From the NCBI RefSeq assembly GCF_963675165.1, contig NC_087390.1, forward strand, positions 1,941,501 to 2,005,500: DNA of 64,000 nucleotides. The letters run 5' to 3'. Below, one piece after another: positions 52,884 to 63,811 of this stretch (its first letter is position 1; each line of letters starts with the position of its first letter). The stretch is from Halichondria panicea. Taxonomy: Eukaryota > Porifera > Demospongiae > Suberitida > Halichondriidae. Made by a program: the position numbers and the translations under genes. The notes under the pieces were generated by a model. That model worked only from the letters and a program-made list of their open reading frames with translations. It did not search any database and was not told the origin of the DNA.

Positions 52884-54927
52884 TCAAGCACAGATGTAGG
52901 TGTTGACTTGATCCAGACACTCTTGATCTTTTGGACAAGGATCACTCACACAGTCATCATCATCTGTCGTATACTTATAATAAATTATAGGTTTAATTGT
53001 TACAGTACAACAATTGCAAGATAGAGCATTCACCCGGTGTGCGTTGAGCTTCATTGCACACGCAGCGGCGGCAAAAGGGATACAATAACTTTTTCACCAT
53101 AATGACCTTATATATCATTATATGGGGAATGATCGTAAATCGGGAATGATAGTGAATCTATACAGCAACGATTAGATCGATTAGAAAACAGTGTTTTTTG
53201 TCACTTTCGAAGATCGCCGCCTACTATAAATTATAACTAGCCTATTATTTCAACTACTGTCTCATTAGCAGTTAATTAAGCAGTCCATGAAAGTGTCTAG
53301 TTCGCTCAAACAGCTCATTTTTGTGCACACATACACACTATACTACCCCTGCTGCGCGCACGGGGTAATTAACACAAAATGAGTCGTGCATGTGTATGTA
53401 TACAATGTTTCATAGCAGTTTCTTGCACATGATGCATGAATGCGCTATACCTCTAAAGTAGAGACTGAGACCGTGCTTGGGATCTGGAGTGTTACAGCGA
53501 GAATCGTACAGAAGATCAACTCCAAAACGACCAGAACTTCCATAGCTTGTAGAAAAGGTCGTAAGACACATCCCGTGACCCATACTCAGAGAACTGTAAC
53601 AGTCACAGTTGTCATCATCCAACAAAAGAGAACGCACGCCATTCTGAACTCTGTACATAAAGCTGTCTTGGGCTGCATTCGGTTGTGGTCCTGCATTCAA
53701 ATCCATACTGATAAATGGTTGGGAATACATAGACTGCCAGGGTTTTATCCATGCAGGAGGGAGGGGGGAACTTCTCCGCTATAAACACTTAAACCCCCCC
53801 TCTCTAAACAGTCTATATATATATAGCTCCCCCTCTTGAAAATTCTTAGAGCTTCGGGGTCGTTTTTGCTCGGGGGAGGACCCCTGCATGGACCCTCAAT
53901 ATGATAGTCATGCCTGCATGTCTGTAGTGCATGCATGGCGACTATACCTGAATTTTGCTACAATTGAATCTCTGCACATGCATACATGTGAGCAGGCTTG
54001 TATCATGCAGGAGTTCATAAAGATGTGAATGAAAGATTCCTTTATGAACTCCTGCCTGCATGTATCTAAAATTCTATACGGGTAGTCCAATATAAAACTA
54101 TCCAGACCTCACCTGCTATCACTAGAGGGTTCCATGTTTGACTGTTTACTACTTTTTGATCCCGATGGTGATAGAAAGCATTCCATGCTGCATGAGCTGT
54201 AGGATTCCTGGGATCAAATTGCCACCTATTTTGTGGGCATTTAATAAAATAATGTACATGCACTTTTTGTTTTCTGTGTCTCAATTAAGTGAATTACCTA
54301 TATATTGTACCCGCTGAATCAAATGCAAGTAGTTCAGTATCTGCTTCGTCCAGTGCACCGGGCAAGCGGCCAAAGCAGTAGCTAGCATTTACATCACAAG
54401 CTCCATAGGGCACTATAAAAACACATCAAGTACATATACTGTAATACTGTTATTGTATAAGCAACTTGTATGCACATGCATATGGAAACAAACCTCCAAG
54501 GACATCTATTTCGGTGTCAGGCCACCCACTGATAGGAGTGTACCACCAAAACCTGGTCCAGCGAGTACCATCGAGGATCAGAGAAGGCATGTTGTCTATA
54601 TACATGCAGTATATATACCAGAAGTAAACATTTCTGAAACTATGTACGTACAATAATTTTATATTGAAACTTACATGGACGTTTGATATTTGTGTTCACT
54701 GTCGAGCATTTGTCGTGGAGTTTTTGTATGTCAGATTTTAGTCCAACGATTTCTTTTACCGCCTCTACCATCCCAGTGCATATGCAAGGTGGGTTGTTGA
54801 GGGTCAGCTCAGTGCGACAGTAACAGCTTCCATCTGAATTCTCCATTGTAGTAAGTGAACTTTTACTGATGCATATTTGAGATACAAACAAGATGATCAC
54901 CAACACTACACTTGCCCTGAAATACAT
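52884..54927 (-). CDS. Secreted cysteine-containing protein, unrecognised
   Basis: Starts MYFRASVVLVIILFVSQICI, a signal peptide. Exons with good splice sites: 54927-54675, 54595-54494, 54412-54298, 54225-54113, one near 53733-53451, and 52963-52884 (stop). The first mature part has a CYC...CIC cysteine group and a short coiled coil (EIVGLKSDIQKLHDKC). The body has aromatic stretches (TRWTRFWWYTPISGWPDTEI, RWQFDPRNP) and ends with an EGF-like half (CVSDPCPKDQECLDQVNTYI). The link from exon 4 to exon 5 does not keep phase with the obvious sites; a weak donor five bases later (54108|GTCTGG) would repair it. Probably an extracellular matrix or lectin-like protein, but I recognise no family. Confidence 0.6.
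53990..54062. repeat. Short hairpin
   Basis: GCAGGAGTTCATAAAG and CTTTATGAACTCCTGC are exact complements 20 bases apart, in an intron of the secreted-protein gene. Confidence 0.7.
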
Positions 54928-56971
54928 TATGCATGCATAAATTTAAGACAAGTTCTATAATGAAGAATTTGTAATTTATGTTTCATTATAAGTCAAGTAT
55001 ATGCCGGAATATTTGACTGCTTCTCTTGCATTCTGTTCCTATGTTTCATACATATATATACATGCATGCATGTATACATATAACTTGTTTCATATATTCT
55101 TTGTATACATGTATACATTTACTGTTCCTATGTTTCATACGTACAGTATTCCCATACTGCATTTCCAATGTTTCATACACATATATTTGTGTTACTATAT
55201 TCTGCATGCTCTTCCTATGTTTTCAACGTTTCATATACTTATACATGTGTTCCTGTTGTATGAGTGTGGCCCAACCAGAAGGAGGTCGCGTTCGGGTTGC
55301 AAGCCTACATCAGGATTTGTCTTACTGTACTATATGAATTGAACAGTGCATGTATACTAGTATCTTTTTATATATTTAAAAGTGGCTAACTGCATGACTT
55401 GACCGCAGCTAAGCCACAGCATTAGGCCCTGATAAATTATGCTCGGAATAATTTTAGCATAAATAGGTGAATAATTGGGAATAATAGGCATCAATGTCCA
55501 TTTTTGGTAAAGATCATTACATTAAGTTTTGCATAAGGATGTTCTTGTGGTAAAAGTGTCTCATGAATCAGCCGCCCTTCGTTTAGGAAGACTTAATTTT
55601 TTGAGTGTCGGAATATTTTTCATGTCTGCGAGAAAATACAGAATCATAATTATATCTTGCATGATCAGTTGCATGTGTGTTGTGTTTATATAATTATACG
55701 TCTTAACTTCAGATTTTTATGAGAATAATCGGATTTTTTATGAGAATAATAGGCACATTTTCAAGAATTAAAGAATAGAATAATGGGTGAAAAAAAGCAT
55801 AATTTATCAGGGCCTACGTACACAGCATTGGACGATGATAGAATTTACATGCATCGCAGTTGCACAGCTAGATGCCTATTATCGACCATATATAATATAA
55901 TTATGTGCAATCTGATAATTGGGCTGCAACTATATATCATGTATAATTATTGTATGTAGACTTGCAACTTGCCATCCCTTCTTATACGTAGAGGTTAAGC
56001 CATGCCAAACTACATGTATTCGTATGTATCATTTTCCACTATTGATAATTCATACCAGTCATGTCACTCATGTGTTCCTACATTTGTTCCTACTATTGAT
56101 ATGTTTCATACATGTGTTCCTACTGTTCCTACATTTTATATGTTTTCAAACATTTCCTACGTATTATATTCCTATCTTAGATACTATTCCTATACCTTAT
56201 GGCTTTATTGCATGGGGAAACAGGTAGATCTGGATCTAATGTGCAAATTGCAGTATAAACTCAGCCGAAGCCACTGCACACACACATATAGATTATAACT
56301 CCTTATTAAATATATTGGCTTGTATAGTTGGTGGTGGCTCATGCACAAATGAGAACTAATGACCATACCTCTCACACATGCACACACACACACACGCACA
56401 CGCACATGCACACACACACATGCATGCACACATGCACACGTGCTCGAGGGTCACCAATATTGACAGGTACTTCAAAACACATGCAATACATGCTGCGCTC
56501 ATCTCAATAATAGTGCCACTTACTTGTAGTGGGAGGAGAGGTAGTGATGACTCCAGCCACTGAAACACAGCACAATGTAGTAAAAGGATGAGAACACCGA
56601 CCCACTTACCTAACTGCACACAGAATGTCATATCTACTCCAGTATTGTCAGGAATCACACAGCAGTAGAAGGCACATGTCATACACCTGCTATATAGTTA
56701 TTGTAATCAGGCCGAGCGTTCCATATTGTAGAGGTTGTCCATTGTGTCAATGCAATCTTTACTGAATGTAACTCTAGATCAATAAATGTGCATGTGACAT
56801 TATAGAATATGCTGTTAGATTGAGGTTGTGCTTTACGAGTTAATTAAGGTTGTTTTCTTAGTATTACTATTAATGGAATACGTACTTGTGTGTGTGTGTG
56901 TGTGTGTAGGATCATCACTGGAGGAGCATACTAGCAGAAACTGAATAGTAATTGCACAACCGTCGTCCATT
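54928..56971. other. Repeat-rich stretch without genes
   Basis: Holds degenerate TTCCTATGTTTCATAC repeats (55030-55250, 56080-56180), one MITE (55423-55816) and CA microsatellites (56372-56420, 56888-56908). No coding exon recognised. Confidence 0.5.
55423..55816. repeat. MITE with TA target site
   Basis: TAGGCCCTGATAAATTATGC at the left and its complement GCATAATTTATCAGGGCCTA at the right are perfect. If TA is the duplicated target, as in Tc1/mariner relatives, the element proper is 55425-55814. Confidence 0.85.
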
Positions 56972-57217
56972 GTTCTGACTGGAGATGATATTCTAACAAT
57001 TTGTGAGAAGCTGAAAAGTGCAAGCAAGAATTGGTTCAACTTGGGACTGGTTCTCGGGGTGAGCAATTACGAGATCAAGATCGATACCAAGATAACGATC
57101 GCCGCCTATGAAGGTGATAGCCAAGCGTCTTGAAGTCACTGATCTAGAACATCCGATGACATGGCCTTACATATGTGAATATCTAAGGAGGCCTACTGTT
57201 GAGCGTAACATAACGAT
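56972..57217 (+). pseudogene. Death-domain fragment (relic)
   Basis: Open from 56972: VLTGDDILTICEKLK, NWFNLGLVLGVSNYEIKI, which has the Trp and leucine spacing of death-fold domains. It stops near 57131. A shifted frame just after reads TWPYICEYLRRPTVERN, which looks like the last helix. No start codon or neighbouring exons found, so I call it a decayed piece of a death-domain gene; an unrecognised exon is possible. Confidence 0.5.
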
Positions 57218-57439
57218 GGGTGCACCTTACATGATGTTCTACAGACAAACTCTATCAACTGCACAAACAAGATGATCACCAACATACACTTGCCCTAATA
57301 TATATATATGCATGCAACAGTTCTAATGAAGAATCTGTAACTCATTAAGTCAAGTATGCCGGAATATTCGGCTGTTTCTCTTGCATTCTGTTCCTATGGT
57401 TCATGTTCCTTCATATATTTGTATTACCCAGCTGTATAT

Positions 57440-58015
57440 AGTCTATGTGCTGCAAATTTGTGATTATCGAGCTTAACCAATCATACATTGATCTACTGTG
57501 TTCAGGCTCAAGTTTGCAGCCAAGTACAAAGTGGTGTAGGTAAGAAATAAGGAAAATACCTTTAGAATAAACCTCCTTTCTCTGGTTGAGTATATAGGTT
57601 TTAGAATCACAGGTTTCTCACAGTTTAATATGAGGCTATCGAATTGGTAAAAAGTGTTATATATATCGTTTGCTTTGAATGGTTTGTTTGCTGTTAACTA
57701 TGCAATGCTCGAGTTAGTTTATATGCTCAACATGCGAAGATTATTTGTTGTGTATATGTTATTAATTGTGTGACCGCTTCAATTGCTGGTGTTTATGGAA
57801 GCGGCCGGTGCAGCAATTCACCCAAACAATGGTACTGATATTGTTTTGGAATCAAGGCCGCTATATCCGTCTGCTTGGATTCATCCTGTACTGCCTCCTA
57901 TAGCTCGCTGGTACAAGGACTACAATGCACACAAAGTGGTGAAGGAGGTCTATGATTGATATCTAACACCTCGTAATCTAGACGACTGATTATGGAGACA
58001 AAGAAAATGTATACC
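57440..58015 (+). pseudogene. Decayed copy of the SLC15-like transporter 3' half
   Basis: Blocks match the intact gene at 58903-60447 in the same order: GTGATTATCGAGCTTAACC (gene 59552), CTCAAGTTTGCAGCCAA, ATGCTCGAGTTAGTTT, CATGCGAAGATTATTTG, GGAATCAAGGCCGCTAT and the 3' end with GAGGTCTATGATTGATATCT. Frames are broken, and the match runs past the stop into AAGAAAATGTATA of the 3' flank, so it is a DNA-level duplication. Confidence 0.88.
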
Positions 58016-58560
58016 GTTGGTGCACATTTTTGTATGAAATACCTATCAAACATTCATATCATATAGCTCAGGGTTAATTTTTCCTAGACAACTGCAAATA
58101 GTTAATAATTATAGTGCTCCTGGTTACCATGGAGTTGTCTGCTCCCTCCTGGGTGGAGAAGATGCCCAACTCTGTCTCAGTCAGTTTGAATAGCTCCTCT
58201 GCAGAGTACAGTGGGTAGATTCATTAATGGTGGTATTCATTGAGAGCACATTACTTGTTGAGCTAACAGACACTGACACATGAGGTGAGAACCAATAACA
58301 CTGAAATCTGCCCACTTGCCAACCAACACACACGTACAAGAGCTGCTGTATCTAAACACAGTTAACTTTTAGGAATCACAAAACAAGCATCAACTTCACT
58401 ATCTTTTATTCCCACTTTTATCATTCTTTTGTAGTGACGTTGAATCTATTGCAGTAAAATAATTTCGTTGTTTTAATTTTTGTATGATGCTCTTCAATAC
58501 ATATAATTATACGAACATTTCCACCATACGGAAATATTAAAACCCACTATACGGTATTTT
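58009..58560. repeat. MITE split by a later insertion
   Basis: Left part 58009-58082 (ACCGTTGGTGCACATTTTTG to GCTCAGGG) and right part 58433-58560 (GTGACGTTGAATCTATTGCA to CCCACTATACGGTAT) together match one MITE of the 36531-36702 family. About 350 bases between them are foreign to the family. Confidence 0.6.
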
Positions 58561-58902
58561 TAGCTGTCTTTTTTTCCCCGTCTAACAATTCAAAGTGATA
58601 CCGAAATGTAGCAGTTCATTAGCCATCATGTTACCGTTAGTAGAATATACGTTAACAAAATAAAGTCACAAATGTTTTTCTTAAGGTACTGATAGATATG
58701 ATGATAATAATCTATCATTTTCATTGTTTACAGAGTCTATCTTCACTTATTTGATACACAAAATTAATATTGTCCTAATGTATGGTACCCTATAATACCA
58801 GACAGTCTCTTAGTTTACCACTTGTTTCATTAGAGTAACAATACTGCATCACTGATAACCACTTGACAGTTGTCTACTATATAGACTGAACAGCTAGTCG
58901 AA
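58561..58902. other. Upstream region of the SLC15-like gene
   Basis: About 340 AT-rich bases with the presumed promoter; no motif singled out. Confidence 0.3.
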
Positions 58903-60447
58903 ATGAGTATCTGTAAATACAGAGTGAGAAAGTTCTATTCAAAGGGAGCCTACCTTGTGCTAGCTTGGGCACTGCTGGCGAGTGCTACTACTATTGCTAG
59001 CTTTAACGTAATCAAGACACTCTTAACAGACTATCCTGATTGGCTAGTCACAATAACACTGGCATTTTTTATGCCAATAATATTTTGTCTCGGATTTTTA
59101 GCCAATTACAAGCTTCAAGATTACACAATAGCAAGGATCGGAAGTATCACCATGTTTCTTGTAACAATTGTTTTCAGCATATACGTCCTAATCCTCGGCC
59201 CTGGAATAGAATATGGTTTTGGAAAGTACAGGCTCATTAACGAAGTCATATTTTGTATAATGCTTTGTGTGTTTTTGGTGGCATTGACATGTTTCACCTG
59301 CGTACTACAGCTTGCTTTGGATCAGATGCCTGATGCTTCATCTTCTAGTATCACTAGTTTTATCGCTTGGATTGTGTTCAGTATAAGTGCCGGTAGCTGG
59401 TTTGGAGATTTTGGACAATATATGGTATTGAAAGGTAACTGCTTTGGTCTAATTATTGATTCAATCAGTAGTATCCAGATTTATAGTCTGTGTCCAGTTT
59501 TATTTGCAAGTCTTATTCTTGTTCTCAACCTCCTTTTCGCTAAAAGCTGGTTGATTATCGAGCCTAACCCACCAAAATCTTTTAAAATCATTTATCAGGT
59601 TCTCAAGTTTGCAGCCAAACACAAAGCTCCCCTCAATCGCAGTGCTCTCACATACTGGGAGGAAGACATACCTTCAAGAATGGACCTAGGAAAGTCGAGA
59701 TATGGTGGACCATTCACTACAGAGGAAGTTGAAGATGTGAAATCAATTCTACGAATGTTTGCTATGAGCCTACCCTTGTGGTTAATCTCGTTTGCACTTG
59801 CTTTTAATCCTATAGTTTATGACAATGTCATTCCATTAAATTTTCCTAATCTCACCAGCTGCACATCTAACATGCTTTTCTCTTTCACGTACAGTAATTA
59901 TTGGTGGAGTATGATCTGTACCCTGGTTAATGAATTCTTTTTCTATCCGCTTTTCAGAGATAGATTTCCAAGTATTCTAAAGAGAATTGGTATTGCTTCC
60001 TTCCTTTCTCTGGTGTTGAGTATTGTATTCATTATAGTGCAATCATTGGAGGTTCTTCACAAAAAGGAGGTAATCACCATTATTTCCTTGATGATGAAAG
60101 GCTTGCTGGGAAATATTTTTTTCTGTGCAATGCTGGAGTTAGTTTGTGCTCAGGCCCCGTACAACATGCGGAGATTATTTGCTGCATGTATGGGTTTACT
60201 TTTTTTGACCTCTGCATATGCTGGCGAATATATAAGTGGTGTAATTCACCCCAAAAATAATACTATGGTACTGATCTTGTTTGGAATCAAGGCCGCTATG
60301 AGTCTGCTTGGATTCATCCTGTATTGCTTCCTGGCTCGCTGGTACAAAAGGAGAGTTAGAGACGAGGACTACAATGCATACAGAGTGGTGGAGGAGGTCT
60401 ATGATCGATATCTAACACCTCGTAACCTAGACGAGAAGATGACTTGA
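58903..60447 (+). CDS. SLC15/POT-like membrane transporter, intronless
   Basis: 514 residues in one open frame from MSICKYRVRKFYSKGAYLVL. About 10-12 hydrophobic segments are spread over the length, with a hydrophilic central loop at about residues 225-285. That loop has the line YWEEDIPSRMDLGKSRYGGP and FTTEEVEDVKSILRM, a pattern I know from proton-coupled oligopeptide transporters of plants, fungi and invertebrates (GGPFTxEEVEDVK). The N-terminal POT signatures are not obvious, so substrate use may have changed. It lacks introns, and a decayed partial copy lies upstream and a small fragment downstream, so this gene has been duplicated repeatedly here. An ATG context upstream is unremarkable. 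Confidence 0.75.
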   Translation: MSICKYRVRKFYSKGAYLVLAWALLASATTIASFNVIKTLLTDYPDWLVTITLAFFMPIIFCLGFLANYKLQDYTIARIGSITMFLVTIVFSIYVLILGPGIEYGFGKYRLINEVIFCIMLCVFLVALTCFTCVLQLALDQMPDASSSSITSFIAWIVFSISAGSWFGDFGQYMVLKGNCFGLIIDSISSIQIYSLCPVLFASLILVLNLLFAKSWLIIEPNPPKSFKIIYQVLKFAAKHKAPLNRSALTYWEEDIPSRMDLGKSRYGGPFTTEEVEDVKSILRMFAMSLPLWLISFALAFNPIVYDNVIPLNFPNLTSCTSNMLFSFTYSNYWWSMICTLVNEFFFYPLFRDRFPSILKRIGIASFLSLVLSIVFIIVQSLEVLHKKEVITIISLMMKGLLGNIFFCAMLELVCAQAPYNMRRLFAACMGLLFLTSAYAGEYISGVIHPKNNTMVLILFGIKAAMSLLGFILYCFLARWYKRRVRDEDYNAYRVVEEVYDRYLTPRNLDEKMT

Positions 60448-60779
60448 TTATGGAGACAAAGAAAATGTATATTCTGTAATCGTTATTAGTTCATAGATTT
60501 TATGTACTTGGTACTAAAATTCAATGCCAACAAGTGAAACTAAAAGTTAACAGTTACTAACTCATAATGCTGTGTGCATCATGTACTGTTGTGAACGTAG
60601 CACTGCATGTAGAGTGTATCATAGTATGGTTAGAGGTTTGTTGTATAGTGTTTGTGTTCCTTACTGAGCATTTTCAATACATTTCACCTTGCATGTCTAT
60701 CTTCCTCCTTGCCTTTTTTATTATTCAACTCGATGACAGTTTACATTGTATAACAATAATTACATTTTTGCAGGCCCTA

Positions 60780-60919
60780 CACTGTAAAAAATGGTGTGTG
60801 GTTTTGACGCAAGTGCGTGACTATTGTGGCAATTATCAGGAAAAAACGCAAGAAAAAACGCACATTTGCCACAATAGCCACGCACTCCGTGTCAAAACCA
60901 CACATCATTTTTTACAGTG
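60780..60919. repeat. Hairpin MITE with TA flanks
   Basis: CACTGTAAAAAATGGTGTGT with about 45 further paired bases, then the complement ending CATTTTTTACAGTG; flanked by TA on both sides, typical for Tc1/mariner-derived MITEs. Confidence 0.88.
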
Positions 60920-61447
60920 TATTCATTACTTTACTTCAGCGGTAAACCCCAAATTAAACTTTGAGCCAGGGCTACAATCTACATTGAGGTCTACTGGGGC
61001 ACTTAACTATAATTATGCATTGTTTACATACACAGGCCTGCCATTTTAACAGGATTGACTTGTATAATAATTATGTCTACTGACCATTTTGTGTTTGTGA
61101 ATTTATTGCTTGCAGAATGTGTTCTAATAATACGCTGTTTCCCGTTTTGCTCGCTATGACCTTGGCTTTTTTCAGAGAGCTCTTCTTGCGTCTTCTACTC
61201 CTACCTGCGGAGAAATCAGTGTACTGAATGCACAGATTAATTATAAATCAGTTGGCAATCCGAGGAGGACACAATTAACCTTAGGTGCTATAGGCACTAA
61301 TTCTTAATTCTTTGAACGTTTCATCTTTCAGTCTTTCTTTATAGATAATATATAATTCTTTACATATACTCCACAAATCCTTTCCCACATGCATAGCCAT
61401 AGGTGGGCGTGTGATTAAAAGGTCATAGATCTAATTTAGAATTTAGG

Positions 61448-61583
61448 CCTAGGTCCAGAGGAGGTACGACATCCGCGTGTCATCCGCATGTCTTTAACAC
61501 ACACATCCTTAGGTCAAAGTTCGGAATGTGTGTGTTAAAGACATGCGGATGACACACGGATGTCGTACCTCCTCTGGCCTAGG
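61448..61583. repeat. Near-perfect hairpin
   Basis: Arms of about 58 bases (CCAGAGGAGGTACGACATCC to TTAACACACACA) are almost exact complements separated by a loop of about 20 bases. Could be a MITE or a source of a hairpin RNA. Confidence 0.88.
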
Positions 61584-61634
61584 TCTATATTTATATAGCT
61601 AGATCTATATATATATCTATATAATTATAGTCTA

Positions 61635-61728
61635 TCGAAAGCTAAATAGGAACTAGATCTACCTATACTACTTCGAAAGCTAAATAGCTAAGCCAACTAT
61701 CTACCTACTTCGAAAGCTAAATAGCTAA
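61635..61728. repeat. Short direct repeats
   Basis: TCGAAAGCTAAATAG occurs three times with CTACCTA between copies, just upstream of the glycosyltransferase-like gene. A promoter repeat or a small tandem duplication. Confidence 0.6.
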
Positions 61729-61789
61729 GGCTTAATACTATCTATGGCCGCCTAATCTATATGCTCTAACTAACTGTAAGCTCAAGAAA

Positions 61790-62809
61790 ATGGAAAGGCT
61801 AAAGCTGAAGGTGATATTATTACTGTTGCTTTGGCTTGGTGTTGTTACAGTACTATTAGTATTAAGGCATTCTCACACCACGGTAGTCATGATGGAGCAA
61901 TTCCATGTTAATATGGCAGTGGCAACTGAAATTGCACCGACTCGATTTGTGTATCTAACGCAAACAGAACACTGTGTTCCAACTTATTTAAAGTCTCCCG
62001 AAGTGATTGGGGACTCTGAAGCATGTCAGTGTGATGTTATCGTCCTCAGTTACAAAAAAGAGTGCAATGATATATCATTGCCTCATGTCCAATACATACT
62101 CAACTCTAGTAAGTCTACGACCTGGACTGTTGGAAGAAACTTGCTTTATAAAGCAGCCAAGGAAAGGAAAGAAAAGTACATATACTACATTTTCATGGAC
62201 GACGATGTTCAACTGATAATGGCGGATAAAAAAAATACACAGAATCCATGGAGAATGTACGAGGAGTCTCTCAAGACCTTCCAACCAGCAGTAGTTACAA
62301 TACTTATTACGTACGAACGAAGGAGTTTCTCCGATAAAAGTTTTCCTGAGCGATTGAATTGTGAACTCACAGGATATATACAAATATACGTCACGGATGC
62401 AATCTTTAACGCCTTTCACTATCAAGTGATAGACCACATTCTTCCATACACAACAGATTTTGATTCAGTGAGCTGGTGGCACTCACAAGCATATCTTATG
62501 ATCAAGTGTGATATCCTATTTAATGATGAAGTGGTTATCGACCCTCGTATTAAAGTAATAAATTCAAAGCACCGCAACTACCCACGGAAAGAGTTTTTCG
62601 ATGACGTCAAGCAAATTGTTACTGACATTCGATCAGAAACACCAGAAAAGTATCAAAAATCAGTTGAGCCAATTTTGCAGCAATGGTTAACAAATGTTGA
62701 ACAAAAGTTATTGTTAAGGCAACAAACTTGCAAACGTGATCTGTTTGTACATCCATATAGACCATACGAGAATAAGAACTATCCGGGACGTCTGATGCTT
62801 GAGATCTAG
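61790..62809 (+). CDS. Type II membrane glycosyltransferase-like protein, intronless
   Basis: 339 residues from MERLKLKVILLLLLWLGVV. A single N-terminal membrane anchor (residues about 7-26) and no cleavable signal suggest a Golgi type II protein. Residues about 80-100 begin a Rossmann-like sheet (CDVIVLSYKKEC), and FMDDDVQLI at about 140 is a good DxD metal/nucleotide-sugar motif. An SWWHSQAYLMIKCDILF stretch and IKVINSKHRNYP near the C-terminal half fit the acceptor side. The subfamily is not recognised. Intronless like the transporter next to it. A short decayed copy of its 3' end follows. Confidence 0.7.
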   Translation: MERLKLKVILLLLLWLGVVTVLLVLRHSHTTVVMMEQFHVNMAVATEIAPTRFVYLTQTEHCVPTYLKSPEVIGDSEACQCDVIVLSYKKECNDISLPHVQYILNSSKSTTWTVGRNLLYKAAKERKEKYIYYIFMDDDVQLIMADKKNTQNPWRMYEESLKTFQPAVVTILITYERRSFSDKSFPERLNCELTGYIQIYVTDAIFNAFHYQVIDHILPYTTDFDSVSWWHSQAYLMIKCDILFNDEVVIDPRIKVINSKHRNYPRKEFFDDVKQIVTDIRSETPEKYQKSVEPILQQWLTNVEQKLLLRQQTCKRDLFVHPYRPYENKNYPGRLMLEI

Positions 62810-62888
62810 ATTTTGCTTTGACTTCTATTCAACAGCTATAGTTATGTCTTTATGATCATACCAAATTAATGTCTTGTTTTCATCCTGC

Positions 62889-62960
62889 TTGAACCAGTGG
62901 AAAAGCGCATGTTTGTACATTCATATAGTCTAAGACCTTATGAGAATCTGGTTTAAAAAG
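62889..62960 (+). pseudogene. Fragment of the glycosyltransferase-like gene 3' end
   Basis: GTTTGTACATTCATATAG then ACCTTATGAGAATC matches CTGTTTGTACATCCATATAG and ACCATACGAGAATA at 62740-62775 of the intact gene. A small broken duplicate. Confidence 0.7.
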
Positions 62961-63003
62961 AACTATCGAAGACAGTGGCATAGATATTTATGACTATGTG
63001 AAC

Positions 63004-63064
63004 ATTAATTTCACCAACTGCACATCTAACATGCTTTTCTCCGCCTTCACCTACAGTAATTATT
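63004..63064 (+). pseudogene. Fragment of the SLC15-like gene, split by an element
   Basis: AATTTCACCAACTGCACATC and ACATGCTTTTCTCCGCCTTC match 59844-59900 of the intact transporter gene. The match resumes at 63803 beyond the inserted element (GTAATTATTGGTGG, then TATGATC). Confidence 0.82.
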
Positions 63065-63802
63065 TAGCCTCCTTCGCAGCCTCTCCTTTTTCTGTTCTTT
63101 GTCACAGAAGAGAAAATTGGAGGAACAAAGAAAGAAAGAAGGAAGCAACTAAGAAAAAGGAGAGCCTGCCTTGCTAAGTCGCGTGATCCCCTACTGACGT
63201 AGACAAATTTTAACGAGCGTGGGCGAGAGAAAACCTCAATAACTGTCCTCCCACACAGTACTTGGAGCGCATTTACCAGGAACATAATCTGTTATGAACA
63301 GTACAGTACAGTGCAGTAGAGTCAGCCTTCGTGAGACCTTTAGTCAGTAGAGGAAGTATGAAAGACTAGAGTAGAGTAGACTATACTGCTGTAATAATTA
63401 TATATCTACTAATCAAGTGGGTCTGTTCTGAACTCAGGAAAAAAAACTGAGCTAAATTTAGATATTTAGTCTCTTTAGTCTTTACTAGGTAAGCCCTTGT
63501 CTACGATGTTTCCACGCTTGATTCTGGCTTACTATCTACGATGCTAACAGCTTTTATTTAGAGTTTGCAATGCGTAGGCATGCTGTAGCTTTTTGCTCTG
63601 TCAGGCTCCGCCCAGCTAGTGATTGCCCACGTTCATTTTCACTCGTCTACCACTCGTCTACCGTCACGCGACTTAGCAAGGCAGGCTCTCCTTTTTCTTA
63701 GTATCTTCCTTCTTTCTTTCTTTGTTCCTCCAATTCGTCCCGTATTTTATCTTATTGAACTACAGTGACAAAGAACAGAAAAAGGAGGTGCGAAGGAGGC
63801 TA
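63065..63802. mobile_element. Long-TIR non-autonomous element with 9-bp target duplication
   Basis: 738 bp. Both ends begin TAGCCTCCTTCGCA, and the inverted arms run about 120-150 bases, interrupted by an indel (shared TTTTTCTGTTCTTTGTCAC, AATTGGAGGAACAAAG, GCCTTGCTAAGTCGCGTGA). Flanked by GTAATTATT at 63056-63064 and 63803-63811. Long arms and a 9-bp duplication fit a Mutator-like (MULE) MITE. No transposase frame. Confidence 0.87.
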
Positions 63803-63811
63803 GTAATTATT

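Larger units (their letters stand above)
60448..61789. other. Gap with two perfect hairpin elements
   Basis: Between transporter and glycosyltransferase-like gene. Contains hairpins at 60780-60919 and 61448-61583, and a TCGAAAGCTAAATAG triplet (about 61635-61728). No coding exon recognised; an open frame at 60567-61049 runs through the hairpin and is not credible. Confidence 0.5.

Noticed and set aside
55262-55330. tRNA gene suggested by GGGTTGCAAGCC
   Set aside because: No B-box match or cloverleaf stems on either strand.
60567-61049. 160-residue open frame
   Set aside because: Runs through a perfect hairpin MITE and adjacent AT-rich DNA; no domain or conservation signal.
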